64,000 bases of DNA. Source: Sphingomicrobium lutaoense. GTDB lineage: Bacteria > Pseudomonadota > Alphaproteobacteria > Sphingomonadales > Sphingomonadaceae. Positions 27,219 to 35,686 of the stretch are shown here, piece after piece (the first letter of the stretch is position 1; each line of letters opens with the position of its first letter). The position numbers were made by a program, and so were the translations under genes. The notes under the pieces were generated by a model. The model was not told the origin of the DNA and did no database searches. It saw only the letters and a list, made by a program, of their open reading frames with translations. The stretch lies in the NCBI RefSeq assembly GCF_014195685.1, contig NZ_JACICF010000001.1:1497317-1561316 (forward strand), written 5' to 3'.

Positions 27219-27914
27219 ATGGACAATCGCAACAATACCATCGCTGGCTGGGCGCTCTTTGCGGGCATCGTCGCCCTTGGCGCGACCATCGTGACGGGCG
27301 AGTATTTCAGCGGCAAGGATGCCGAAGCCTGTGAAGACGAAGGCGGCTATTGCCCTTCCTATGTCGCCGAGGCCACGGCCGGCGGCGGCGAAGCCGAAGA
27401 GGAAATGCCGGTTTCCTTCTACCTCGCGACGGCCGACGCGACCCGCGGTGAAAATGTCTTCAAGAAATGCACCGCCTGCCACACCATCGCGCCGGGCGGT
27501 GCCAACGGCATCGGTCCCGCGCTCTACGGCGTGATGGGCAATCCGATCGCCGGCCATGCGGGCTTTGCCTATTCGGATGCCCTGAAGGGCATTGGCGGCA
27601 CCTGGACCTGGGAAGAAATGGACGCATGGCTCGCCCGACCCGCGCGCTACGCGCCGGGCACCAAGATGAGCTTCGCGGGCCTTGGCGATCCGCAGGAACG
27701 CGCTGACCTCCTGCTCTATCTCAACCAGAATGACGGCAGCCCGCTCGCCGTTCCCCCGCCGCCCCCGCCGGTGAGCGAGGAAGAAGCCGCGGCCGAGGAC
27801 GCCGCCGCCGAAGGCGATGCGCAGCTCGCCGAAGATTCGCCCGAACTCGAAGCCGGCGTCGGCGAAGTGGCCGAAGGCCCGGACGGCGGTCTGAACGTCC
27901 CCGAAAAGCAATAG
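27219..27914 (+). CDS. Membrane-anchored class I cytochrome c with long acidic tail
   Basis: The 231-residue protein has an N-terminal uncleaved membrane anchor (about 9-27). A periplasmic linker with two Cys (C38, C45) follows, then a cytochrome c domain with haem motif C84-T-A-C-H88 and probable axial Met150 (PGTKMSF). The fold matches CycM/cytochrome c552, which in alphaproteobacteria shuttles electrons from the bc1 complex to the terminal oxidase. Unusually the domain is followed by about 60 residues of Pro (VPPPPPPV) and acidic Ala/Glu repeats with no known fold. DUF1801 follows 12 bases later. Confidence 0.87.
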   Translation: MDNRNNTIAGWALFAGIVALGATIVTGEYFSGKDAEACEDEGGYCPSYVAEATAGGGEAEEEMPVSFYLATADATRGENVFKKCTACHTIAPGGANGIGPALYGVMGNPIAGHAGFAYSDALKGIGGTWTWEEMDAWLARPARYAPGTKMSFAGLGDPQERADLLLYLNQNDGSPLAVPPPPPPVSEEEAAAEDAAAEGDAQLAEDSPELEAGVGEVAEGPDGGLNVPEKQ

Positions 27915-27926
27915 GATAACGCGGCG

Positions 27927-28382
27927 ATGGTCCAGTCATCCGCACGGACCGTCGCCGACTATCTCGCCCGGCTTCCCGAAGACCGGCGCGCGGTCATCGC
28001 CGACCTGCGCGAGCGCATCAATGCCGCGATGCCCGAAGGCTATCGGGAAGAAATGGCGTTCGGCATGATCGGCTGGACCGTCCCGCTCGACGTCTCCGGC
28101 CCAACCTACAACGGCCAGCCGCTCGGCTATGTCAGCCTCGCCGCGCAAAAGCGCCACAACGCGCTCTACCTCAATTGCAGCTACATCTCGAAGGAAGCGC
28201 AAGCCCGCCTCGAGGCCGCCCATGAGAAAGCGGGCCTAAAGCTCGACATGGGCAAAAGCTGCATCCGCTTCAAAGGCGCCGATGACCTCGCCTGGGATGC
28301 CATCGCGAAGGAAATCGCTTCGCTCACGCCCGGGGAATTCGTCGCCGCCGCCGAAAAGGCGCGCACCGAAGGCAGCTGCTAG
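27927..28382 (+). CDS. DUF1801 (YdhG/YjbR-like) protein
   Basis: The 151-residue cytoplasmic protein matches DUF1801. It shows VADYLARLPEDRRAVIADLRERI at the start, the EEMAFGMIGWTVP motif, LNCSYISKEAQARL and DMGKSCIRFKGADDLAW. The fold is that of small SufE/YjbR-like domains; no biochemical activity is established. It lies 12 bases after the cytochrome c gene and may be read from its promoter. The convergent LOG gene ends six bases beyond its stop. Confidence 0.85.
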   Translation: MVQSSARTVADYLARLPEDRRAVIADLRERINAAMPEGYREEMAFGMIGWTVPLDVSGPTYNGQPLGYVSLAAQKRHNALYLNCSYISKEAQARLEAAHEKAGLKLDMGKSCIRFKGADDLAWDAIAKEIASLTPGEFVAAAEKARTEGSC

Positions 28383-28388
28383 CCTCAC

Positions 28389-29264
28389 TCAGGGGTGGTG
28401 GCAGGTGTCATAGACCCGGCACACCTCGGCCCAAGCTTCCTCGGCGGTCTCGCACCAGGTGATGAGATCGAGATCGCGCCGCGAAATCGTCCCTTCGAGC
28501 GCCAGCGCATCGAGATCGATCACCCGGTCCCAGAATTCTTCCTTGCCGAACAGCAGGACGGGCATCGGCCGCACCTTACCGGTCTGGATGAGGGTGAGTA
28601 GTTCGAACAGTTCGTCGAACGTCCCGAACCCGCCCGGGAAAACCGCGACCGCGCGGGCGCGCATCAGGAAATGCATCTTGCGCAGCGCGAAATAGTGAAA
28701 CTGGAAGCTGAGGTCGGGGGTCACATATTCGTTGGGCAACTGCTCGTGCGGAAGCACGATATTGAGCCCGATCGATTCCTTGCCTTCGTCGGCGGCGCCG
28801 CGATTGCCCGCTTCCATGAAGCTCGGGCCACCCCCGGTGGTCACCACGAAATGGCGGTCGCCATTCTCGTCGACGGGATAGCTGCTCGCGATCCGCGCCA
28901 GCTTACGCGCCTCGTCATAATATTTCGACTTGGCGACCAGCCGCTCGGCAACCTTGCGCCGCCAATCGTCCTTGGCCTCGTCGAGCATCTTCTGCGCCTT
29001 GGCAGGCTCGGGCACGCGCGCCGAACCATACATCACGAACAGCGACGCGATATTGGCTTCGTTCATCAGAAGCTCGGGCTTCAACAGCTCGAGCTGGAAG
29101 CGCACGGGACGCAGATCGTCGCGAAGCAGAAAGTCGGTATCCTGGAAAGCGAGCTTGTAGGCCTCGCTTTCGGTCTGCGGGCTGGTGGGCGTGTAACGCG
29201 CCGCGGCGGCGTCGGTCTTGGACGAAGGAAAGACCGGATCGGAAGGCTTGTGATGATCGGACAT
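28389..29264 (-). CDS. LOG family (TIGR00730-type) Rossmann-fold protein
   Basis: The 291-residue protein has the LOG signature pair VVTTGGGPSFMEAGNRGA and PGGFGTFDELFELLT, which in characterised members bind and hydrolyse nucleoside 5'-monophosphates (cytokinin riboside phosphoribohydrolase activity). It carries an N-terminal extension of about 60 residues compared with the 190-residue short LOG proteins, like the larger sphingomonad homologues. The start at 29262-29264 (complement) lacks a strong Shine-Dalgarno and a longer frame to 29357 would run into creD, so the exact start is less sure. It lies 34 bases after creD on the same strand. Confidence 0.84.
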   Translation of the reverse strand: MSDHHKPSDPVFPSSKTDAAAARYTPTSPQTESEAYKLAFQDTDFLLRDDLRPVRFQLELLKPELLMNEANIASLFVMYGSARVPEPAKAQKMLDEAKDDWRRKVAERLVAKSKYYDEARKLARIASSYPVDENGDRHFVVTTGGGPSFMEAGNRGAADEGKESIGLNIVLPHEQLPNEYVTPDLSFQFHYFALRKMHFLMRARAVAVFPGGFGTFDELFELLTLIQTGKVRPMPVLLFGKEEFWDRVIDLDALALEGTISRRDLDLITWCETAEEAWAEVCRVYDTCHHP

Positions 29265-29298
29265 GGGGAGCGGACTTAGCCGCTCCCCCTTGGCTTGA

Positions 29299-30672
29299 CT
29301 AGGCGTTTTGCTCGGCCGCGTCCCCGGCACGCCCCCAATCGAGGTTGCGCGTGGCATACATCACCGCCGCCAGCGCCGCGAAGATCATCAGCGAACCGAT
29401 GAGCAGCGCATATTCCTCGAGCCCCAGGAGAATATAAAGCGCGGCATAGAGAAGCGCGAGCAGCCCGCCCACTGCCAGCGCCCGTCGCCAACTTTTGAGG
29501 ATCGCCGCGCAATAGGCCGTGACCAGGGCGGCGATCGCCGCCGAAGCAATGAGATAGGCGGGCGCGAAGCCGATCACCTCGGCAAAGGCAAGCAGCAGCA
29601 CGAAGAACAGCACCAGCGCCGCTCCGACGAGCAGATAGGCCACCCCCCAAATGCGCCGCCCGCCGATCACGTCGAACATCAGGAGCGCAAGGAAAGTGAA
29701 ACCGATGTGCAGGAAACCATATTTGGTCGCGCGGTTGACCCGCGAATAAAGATCGACCGGCTCGATGAGGTCGACAAGCGCCATCGGCTCGGCGGTCATG
29801 ACCCGCCCGCCCGAACGGTCGATGGTCGGCGTGCCCGGCTGGCTGTCGAGCGAGACGAGGCTCTTGCCCAGCGCGAGATTGCCGATCCGGTACGTCGCGC
29901 TGAACCCCTCGCCCGAAATCTCGCGCTCGTCGGGAATGAAGCCACCGATGAAGCTCGGGTGCGGCCAGCTCGAAGCAAGGCCGAATTGGGTCCGGCCCGC
30001 AGTCGGCACAAGCCCCACCGACGCCGATCCGCGAAAATCGAAGGCGAACTCAGCGACGATCACCCCGTCGCGAAGCGAGGAGGCGTCGACGAAAGCGAAA
30101 AAGCCCGATCCGCCCTTCGACCCGCCGCCCGGCTGCAGCCGCTGGGCCACACCGTTGACCGCGACCTGCGGGTCGGCACCGATCCCCTTGGGATCCGACA
30201 GGCCGAAGCGCAGTTCAGCATCATCGAGCCGCAGGCTGTCGGGATCGACCTTGTAACGGTCGAGATCGGGCGGAAAGGCGAAGCGCGCGATCCCCTCGGC
30301 CCCCGCTTCATAGACGACCGCTTCGTAGATCGAGCGCGCCCGCCGCTCGGGGGCAAGCTGGAGATCGAGTTCGAGGATTTCGGGCGACAGCAGCAATTCA
30401 CCTTCGACTTCACGCGCGGTGGTAATCCGCTGGCCGTCCTCGACCCGGGTCTCGTTGCGCGTATAGCTGTAGGGAATGGCAAGCACCGGTCCCGAAATCG
30501 CCTGCGGCCCGCCCCAGCCCTCGGTGATCGACCCCTGCGCGACTTCGGATTGGCTCTGCCGGTCATAGACCAATGCCCAGACCGAGAAGAGCGGAATGGC
30601 GAGAAGCAGCCCGATGAGGATGGCAAGAACCAGCTTCTGGCCCGGACTTTTTTCTCCCTGCCGCCAACCCAT
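29299..30672 (-). CDS. creD: CreD family inner-membrane protein
   Basis: The 457-residue protein has an N-terminal transmembrane helix (KLVLAILIGLLLAIPLFSVW), a large periplasmic domain with the family motif ISGPVLAIPY, and a C-terminal bundle of about five helices (YGFLHIGFTFLALLMFD, GRRIWGVAYLLVGAALVLFF). This is the CreD/Cet family, in E. coli a CreBC-regulated protein linked to colicin E2 tolerance and envelope integrity. No creBC genes are visible here. It follows sdhA on the same strand but after a strong stem-loop. Molecular function is unknown. Confidence 0.88.
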   Translation of the reverse strand: MGWRQGEKSPGQKLVLAILIGLLLAIPLFSVWALVYDRQSQSEVAQGSITEGWGGPQAISGPVLAIPYSYTRNETRVEDGQRITTAREVEGELLLSPEILELDLQLAPERRARSIYEAVVYEAGAEGIARFAFPPDLDRYKVDPDSLRLDDAELRFGLSDPKGIGADPQVAVNGVAQRLQPGGGSKGGSGFFAFVDASSLRDGVIVAEFAFDFRGSASVGLVPTAGRTQFGLASSWPHPSFIGGFIPDEREISGEGFSATYRIGNLALGKSLVSLDSQPGTPTIDRSGGRVMTAEPMALVDLIEPVDLYSRVNRATKYGFLHIGFTFLALLMFDVIGGRRIWGVAYLLVGAALVLFFVLLLAFAEVIGFAPAYLIASAAIAALVTAYCAAILKSWRRALAVGGLLALLYAALYILLGLEEYALLIGSLMIFAALAAVMYATRNLDWGRAGDAAEQNA

Positions 30673-30765
30673 CGCCTGCCTCCTCGCAAAAGCCGCTCAA
30701 CGGTTCGTCTACAGAAATGCACGGTTCGTCGTCAAGGGTGGTGCGATGGGCCGCCCGGAACAGGA

Positions 30766-30799
30766 ACGCCCCGCCTTCCAGGGAGGGAAAGCGGGGCGT
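30766..30799 (-). terminator. Stem-loop terminator after sdhA
   Basis: A perfect nine-base stem, ACGCCCCGC (30766-30774) and GCGGGGCGT (30791-30799), with a 16-base partly pairable loop lies between the sdhA stop and the creD start. On the minus strand it is followed by a T-rich stretch (TTCCTGTTCC), and on the plus strand by a second T-rich stretch. It probably ends the sdhCDA transcript. Confidence 0.6.
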
Positions 30800-30832
30800 C
30801 TCGATTTTCCTACGGCCTCGGGGAGCGACCTT

Positions 30833-32629
30833 TTAATAAACCCGCTTCTTGGGCTCGATATAATCGATGCCGTCGGTAAGGGTATAATCATGCACCGGAC
30901 GGTAATCGATCTTCACCGATCCGCCCTTGCCGCCCCAACCGTCGACCCAGACGAGGCTGTGCTTCATCCAGTTGGCATCGTCGCGGTCGGGATAATCCTC
31001 GTGCATATGCGCGCCGCGGCTTTCCTTGCGGTTGGCCGCGAGGTGGATCGTCGCCTTGGCCTGGAGCAGGAGATTGTCGAGCTCGAGCGTCTCGATCAGA
31101 TCCGAGTTCCAGATGAGGCTGCGGTCGGCCACCGACACGTCCTGCATCTCGGTGTAGATGCGGTCGATCTTCTCGACCCCCTCGGCCAGTGTGCGCTCGG
31201 TGCGGAACACCGCGCAATCGGCCTGCATCGTCTTCTGCATGGTAAGGCGGATGTCGGCGGTCGGCGTCTTGCCGTCGGCATTGCGGAAATGGTCGAGCCG
31301 TTCGAGCGAAAGGTCCGCCGCATCGTCGCGCAGATTGGGGCCGGGCTTGCCGGGCTCGATGATCTCGGCCAGCCGGAGGCCCGCCGCGCGACCGAACACG
31401 ACGAGGTCGATGAGGCTGTTCGATCCGAGGCGGTTGGCGCCATGCACGCTCACACAGGCTGCCTCGCCCACCGCGAACAGGCCCGGCACCACCGAATCGG
31501 GATTGCCATCCTTCAGCGTCACCACTTCGCCATGATAATTGGTGGGGATGCCGCCCATGTTGTAATGCACCGTCGGCACCACGGGGATCGGCGCGCGGGT
31601 CAGATCGACCCCGGCGAAGATCTTGGCGGTCTCGGTAATGCCCGGCAACCGCTCGGCGAGGATGTCGGGATCGATATGGTCGAGGTGAAGGAAGATATGG
31701 TCCTTTTCCTCGCCCACGCCGCGGCCCTCGCGGATTTCCATCGCCATCGAACGCGACACCACGTCGCGGCTGGCAAGGTCCTTGGCCGAAGGGGCATAGC
31801 GTTCCATGAAACGCTCGCCTTCGGAATTGGTCAGATAGCCGCCTTCGCCGCGCGCGCCCTCGGTAATCAGCACACCCGCGCCATAGATGCCGGTCGGGTG
31901 GAACTGGACGAATTCCATGTCCTGCAGCGGCAGCCCGGCGCGCAGCACCATCGCATTGCCATCGCCCGTGCAGGTATGCGCCGAGGTCGCCGAATAATAG
32001 GCACGGCCATAGCCGCCGGTGGCCAGCACCACGGCCTGCGCGCGGAAGCGGTGGATCGACCCGTCGTCGAGGCACAGCGCCACGATCCCGCGGCACACCC
32101 CGTCCTCCATGATCAGGTCGAGCGCGAAATATTCGATGAAGAAATCCGCGTCATATTTGAGGCTCTGCTGGTAGAGCGTGTGGAGCATCGCATGGCCGGT
32201 ACGGTCGGCCGCCGCGCAGGTGCGCTGCGCCGCCGGACCCTTGCCCATGTTCTGCGTCATCCCGCCAAAGGCGCGCTGGTAGATCTCGCCCTGCTCGGTG
32301 CGGCTGAACGGCATGCCCGCATGCTCGAGCTCATAGACCGCGGCAGGCGCCTCCCGGCACAGATATTCGATCGCGTCCTGGTCGCCCAGCCAGTCCGAAC
32401 CCTTGACGGTATCGTACATGTGCCAGGTCCAATGGTCGGGCCCCATGTTGCCGAGGCTCGCGGCGATCCCGCCCTGCGCGGCGACGGTGTGCGAACGGGT
32501 CGGAAAGACCTTGGTCACGCAAGCGGTCTTGAGGCCCTTTTCGGCCGCGCCCATGGTGGCGCGCAGGCCCGATCCGCCGGCACCCACCACCACGACGTCA
32601 TAGACATGATCGATGATCTTGTAGCTCAT
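30833..32629 (-). CDS. sdhA: Succinate dehydrogenase flavoprotein subunit SdhA
   Basis: SdhA oxidises succinate to fumarate in complex II on the cytoplasmic face of the inner membrane. The 598-residue protein has the FAD dinucleotide-binding motif [12 protein letters not shown], the SHTVAAQGG loop whose His binds FAD covalently, the active-site [10 protein letters not shown] and the C-terminal RKESRGAH and DDANWMKH motifs. Length matches the family. sdhD lies six bases upstream. No sdhB follows: the next gene is creD after a terminator. Confidence 0.97.
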   Translation of the reverse strand: MSYKIIDHVYDVVVVGAGGSGLRATMGAAEKGLKTACVTKVFPTRSHTVAAQGGIAASLGNMGPDHWTWHMYDTVKGSDWLGDQDAIEYLCREAPAAVYELEHAGMPFSRTEQGEIYQRAFGGMTQNMGKGPAAQRTCAAADRTGHAMLHTLYQQSLKYDADFFIEYFALDLIMEDGVCRGIVALCLDDGSIHRFRAQAVVLATGGYGRAYYSATSAHTCTGDGNAMVLRAGLPLQDMEFVQFHPTGIYGAGVLITEGARGEGGYLTNSEGERFMERYAPSAKDLASRDVVSRSMAMEIREGRGVGEEKDHIFLHLDHIDPDILAERLPGITETAKIFAGVDLTRAPIPVVPTVHYNMGGIPTNYHGEVVTLKDGNPDSVVPGLFAVGEAACVSVHGANRLGSNSLIDLVVFGRAAGLRLAEIIEPGKPGPNLRDDAADLSLERLDHFRNADGKTPTADIRLTMQKTMQADCAVFRTERTLAEGVEKIDRIYTEMQDVSVADRSLIWNSDLIETLELDNLLLQAKATIHLAANRKESRGAHMHEDYPDRDDANWMKHSLVWVDGWGGKGGSVKIDYRPVHDYTLTDGIDYIEPKKRVY

Positions 32630-32635
32630 GGAAAA

Positions 32636-33025
32636 TCAGGCTCCGAAAGCGATGGAGGCCAGCGCAAAGAGGGACAACGATGCCCCCGCGATCGCGGCCA
32701 TGGTCAGGAAATAGTGCGAGGCGATCCGGTTGCCTTCCTCATGGACATAATCGTCCACCACGACCTTGAGGCCATGAAGCCCGTGGAGGAAGGCGGTGAT
32801 CACGAACAGCGCCATCGGCACCGCGCCGAGCGGACGCGACAGGAAATTGGTCAGCGTCGACTGGCTGAGGTCGGGCAGCATCAGGAGCGCCGCGACCAGC
32901 CAGATCGACAGGAGGACGAGGGCCACGCTGGTGAAACGTTCGGCCAGCCAATGCTCGCCGCCATGCCCCGAGGCACCCAGCCCGCGCACCTTGGCGAGCG
33001 GCGTCGCGCTTTTGCCACGGCTCAT
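32636..33025 (-). CDS. sdhD: Succinate dehydrogenase membrane anchor subunit SdhD
   Basis: The 129-residue protein has three transmembrane helices. HGLHGLKVVVDDYVH carries the haem-ligand His and the Asp-Tyr pair near the quinone site. It anchors the catalytic subunits with SdhC and helps form the ubiquinone pocket. Its start shares four bases with the sdhC stop (ATGA), and sdhA starts six bases after its stop. Confidence 0.92.
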   Translation of the reverse strand: MSRGKSATPLAKVRGLGASGHGGEHWLAERFTSVALVLLSIWLVAALLMLPDLSQSTLTNFLSRPLGAVPMALFVITAFLHGLHGLKVVVDDYVHEEGNRIASHYFLTMAAIAGASLSLFALASIAFGA

Positions 33026-33417
33026 TCCACGCCTCCCATGAACAGAAAGAAGGTGACCAGCGTCATCACCGCCGCGGCGATGATCGTCATCACCGCCCAG
33101 AATTTGTTGGTCTTGAGCTCATAGCCCGCGCCGATGTCGAGAACGAGGTGGCGCAGTCCCGAGAAGAGATGCTGCCAGAAGGCCCAGACGAGCCCGAACA
33201 GGATCACGAGACCGACGGGATGCCCGGCGGCAAAGGCGAAAAGCTCATAGCCTTCCTTGTCGCCCGACAGCGCCATCAGCCACCAGGTGAGGATCGCGAG
33301 CCCCGCGAGCGTCAGCCCCGCGCCGGTGATACGGTGCAGGATCGAGACCAGCATATGCGGTCCCCAGGTGTAGATGCCGAGATGCGGCGACAATGGACGA
33401 TCGGGCCTGGACGTCAT
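33022..33417 (-). CDS. sdhC: Succinate dehydrogenase cytochrome b556 subunit SdhC
   Basis: The 131-residue protein has three transmembrane helices, the conserved N-terminal RPLSPHLGIYTW and SILHRITG, and the haem ligand His in HLFSGLRHLVLD. It is the first gene of the minus-strand sdhCDA operon. GAGG lies before the ATG. The 168-base region upstream holds the promoter area shared with the divergent chemoreceptor gene; I see no clear regulator site there. Confidence 0.94.
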   Translation of the reverse strand: MTSRPDRPLSPHLGIYTWGPHMLVSILHRITGAGLTLAGLAILTWWLMALSGDKEGYELFAFAAGHPVGLVILFGLVWAFWQHLFSGLRHLVLDIGAGYELKTNKFWAVMTIIAAAVMTLVTFFLFMGGVE

Positions 33418-33585
33418 TTTAACCTCATTCGCTTTGACGCGGTTTGCGACCGCTTAGGCGGTGCCGCGAGGAGAGGCAAGGCAGCGCCCCGCCAATCGGG
33501 CAAAAAGCGAGCAGGACTAACTCCCCCTTAACCATTTCCCGACATGAAGGATGCCGTATCCACAGTTGATTGAGGCGAATGATCG

Positions 33586-34935
33586 ATGAGCACCCTCGTT
33601 GAGCAGGCAGGCAAGGGCAATTACGATATCGCGCGCGGACTGCGCTTCTATAACGAGAATGGCGAACTCCCCGCCGATGCCCGGCGCATCTGGGCCTTCG
33701 TGAAGGAAGACGAGCATGACATCGCGCTCGCCTTCGCTCGCCGCTACGCCGCCTCCAGCGAGGTCTGCCCCGAGGACAAGAGCCCCGAGCGCATCGAGGC
33801 ATTGGCCCGCGACCTGATGATCTGCCTGCGCGGCCGCTTCGAAAATCTCGGCCGTCCCGAATGGACCGGCTTCATAGGCGACACGGTCAACCGCGCGGCC
33901 CAGCGCGACATCACCTTGTCGACCATCCTTGCCGCGGTCTCCGCCGAAACCGAAGCGATCTTCGCCAGCCTGCGCCGCCGCTGCGACGACGAAGCCACGA
34001 TCGTCAGCCTCGCCCGCGCCATCTCCGAGATCCAGGCGATCGCTACCGACTGCTATGTCCACCATTCGCTCGCCATCTCGCGCCGCGAAGCCGAGGAAAT
34101 GCAGAAGGAGCAGGCCGCCCGCTTCAACGAGCAGGTGATGGGCGTCGTCCAGGACTGCACCAGCGACAGCGACAAGCTGCGCCAGCAATCGACCCGCACC
34201 GCCGCCGCCGCGCGCGGCATGCTCGGCAAGACGAGCGAAGTCGCCGCCGCCGCCGAACAGTCTGCCACCGCAATGCGCGAAGCCGCGCAGACCGCCGCGG
34301 GCCTCATCCGCGCCATCGAGGACGCTCGAACCGAGGTCGAAGGCGCCGCCAAGGTCGCCAGCCGCGCCGGCGAGGAAGCCCGCGACGCCGTGGAAATGAG
34401 CCAGGCGCTCTCGGGTCATGTCGAAGCGATCGAATCGATCCTCGGTCTCATCCGCGACATCGCCGGTCAGACCAATCTCCTCGCGCTCAACGCCACCATC
34501 GAGGCCGCGCGTGCAGGCGATGCGGGCCGCGGCTTCGCGGTCGTCGCGCAGGAAGTCAAATCGCTCGCCAGCCAGACCGCCCGCGCCACCGACGACATTA
34601 CCGCCAAGATCAGCGCGATCACCGCCGCGACCCGCCAGACGGTCGACAGCAATGCCTCGATCCAGGCCACCGTCGAAGAGGTTCAGGTCTCCGCCGACCG
34701 CATCCGCACCGCGATGGAACAACAGGCACAGACCGTGACCACCATCACCGCCGCGGTCGACGAAACCGCGCTCGCCGCCGATTCGATGAGCTCGACCATC
34801 GCCACGATCCGTGCCGATACCGAACAGGTCGCGCATGACATCGACGGGGTCGAACAGGGCTTCGGCCGCTTCTCCGACCAGATCGCCCGCTTCCGCGACA
34901 CTACCCGAGCCTTCCTCTCGCGCTTCGCCGCCTGA
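33586..34935 (+). CDS. Soluble methyl-accepting chemotaxis-type protein with N-terminal helical sensor
   Basis: The 449-residue protein has no transmembrane segment. Residues 1-165 form a helical domain reminiscent of globin-coupled sensors ([38 protein letters not shown]), but I cannot find a convincing proximal haem His at the expected place. Residues about 180-449 are the MCP signalling hairpin with the highly conserved tip [20 protein letters not shown]. Such proteins signal to CheA in cytoplasmic arrays or regulate other histidine kinases. No che genes are in the window. GAGGCG precedes the ATG. Confidence 0.85.
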   Translation: MSTLVEQAGKGNYDIARGLRFYNENGELPADARRIWAFVKEDEHDIALAFARRYAASSEVCPEDKSPERIEALARDLMICLRGRFENLGRPEWTGFIGDTVNRAAQRDITLSTILAAVSAETEAIFASLRRRCDDEATIVSLARAISEIQAIATDCYVHHSLAISRREAEEMQKEQAARFNEQVMGVVQDCTSDSDKLRQQSTRTAAAARGMLGKTSEVAAAAEQSATAMREAAQTAAGLIRAIEDARTEVEGAAKVASRAGEEARDAVEMSQALSGHVEAIESILGLIRDIAGQTNLLALNATIEAARAGDAGRGFAVVAQEVKSLASQTARATDDITAKISAITAATRQTVDSNASIQATVEEVQVSADRIRTAMEQQAQTVTTITAAVDETALAADSMSSTIATIRADTEQVAHDIDGVEQGFGRFSDQIARFRDTTRAFLSRFAA

Positions 34936-34978
34936 GGCCCCTTCCCGCCGCCGCCCGGCAGGTCTATCGCTCAGGGCC

Positions 34979-35686
34979 ATGAACATTCTCATCACCGGGG
35001 CCAGCCGCGGCATCGGCGCGGCGGCCATGGCAGCCCTGAAAGCCGACGGCCACAAGGTCGTCGGCCAGTCGACCAGGGGCGGCGACGGCCTCATCGCCGC
35101 CGACTTCACCGATCCCGGCGCGCCCGCCGAACTGTGGCAACAGGCCTTCGAAGCGCTCGACGAGCGGATCGATGTCCTCATCAACAATGCCGGCATCTTC
35201 GAGCCGGTCGAGGACAATGCGAGCGAAGAAGAATGGCACGCCGCCTGGCAGCGCACCATGACCGTCAACCTGCAGGCCAGCGCCGACCTCTGCCGCCTCG
35301 CCCTCGCCGAATATCGCAGCCATGAGCCCGCGGGCGGCCGCATCGTCAATGTCGCCAGCCGCGCCGCCTATCGCGGCGACAGCGCGCGCCACTGGCATTA
35401 TGCCGCATCGAAGGGCGGCATGGTCGCGATGACCAAGTCGATCGCCCGCGCCTACGCCAGCGAGAATGTCCTCGCCTTCGCGGTCTGCCCGGGCTTCACC
35501 ATGACCGGCATGGCCGAGGATTATGTCGAGAGCCGGGGCGGAGCGAAGATGCTCGCCGACATCCCGCTGGGCCGAGTCGCCACCCCCGAAGAGGTAGGCG
35601 AAACGATCCGTTGGCTCGCCACCGATGCCCCCGCCAGCGCCACCGGCGCGGTGATCGACGTCAACGGGGCCAGCTTTGTCCGCTAG
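34979..35686 (+). CDS. Short-chain dehydrogenase/reductase (SDR)
   Basis: The 235-residue enzyme is a classical SDR with cofactor motif TGASRGIG (6-13), NNAG at 69-72, catalytic Ser127, Tyr141 and Lys145 (YAASK), and a C-terminal TGAVIDVNGASFVR. It will catalyse an NAD(P)H-linked oxidation or reduction; the substrate is unknown. It starts 43 bases after the chemoreceptor, and its last 11 bases overlap the TTG start proposed for the next gene. Confidence 0.9.
   Translation: MNILITGASRGIGAAAMAALKADGHKVVGQSTRGGDGLIAADFTDPGAPAELWQQAFEALDERIDVLINNAGIFEPVEDNASEEEWHAAWQRTMTVNLQASADLCRLALAEYRSHEPAGGRIVNVASRAAYRGDSARHWHYAASKGGMVAMTKSIARAYASENVLAFAVCPGFTMTGMAEDYVESRGGAKMLADIPLGRVATPEEVGETIRWLATDAPASATGAVIDVNGASFVR

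Noticed and set aside
30673-30832. A small sdhB remnant downstream of sdhA.
   Set aside because: The 160-base gap contains a stem-loop and no cysteine-rich frame, so there is no trace of an iron-sulfur subunit.
30596-33124. An 842-codon open frame on the plus strand opposite sdhCDA.
   Set aside because: Its codon positions mirror the real sdh genes, it has no ribosome-binding site or recognisable domain, and such long antisense frames are expected at this GC content. The same applies to long antisense frames opposite ftsH, smc, uvrB and hslU.
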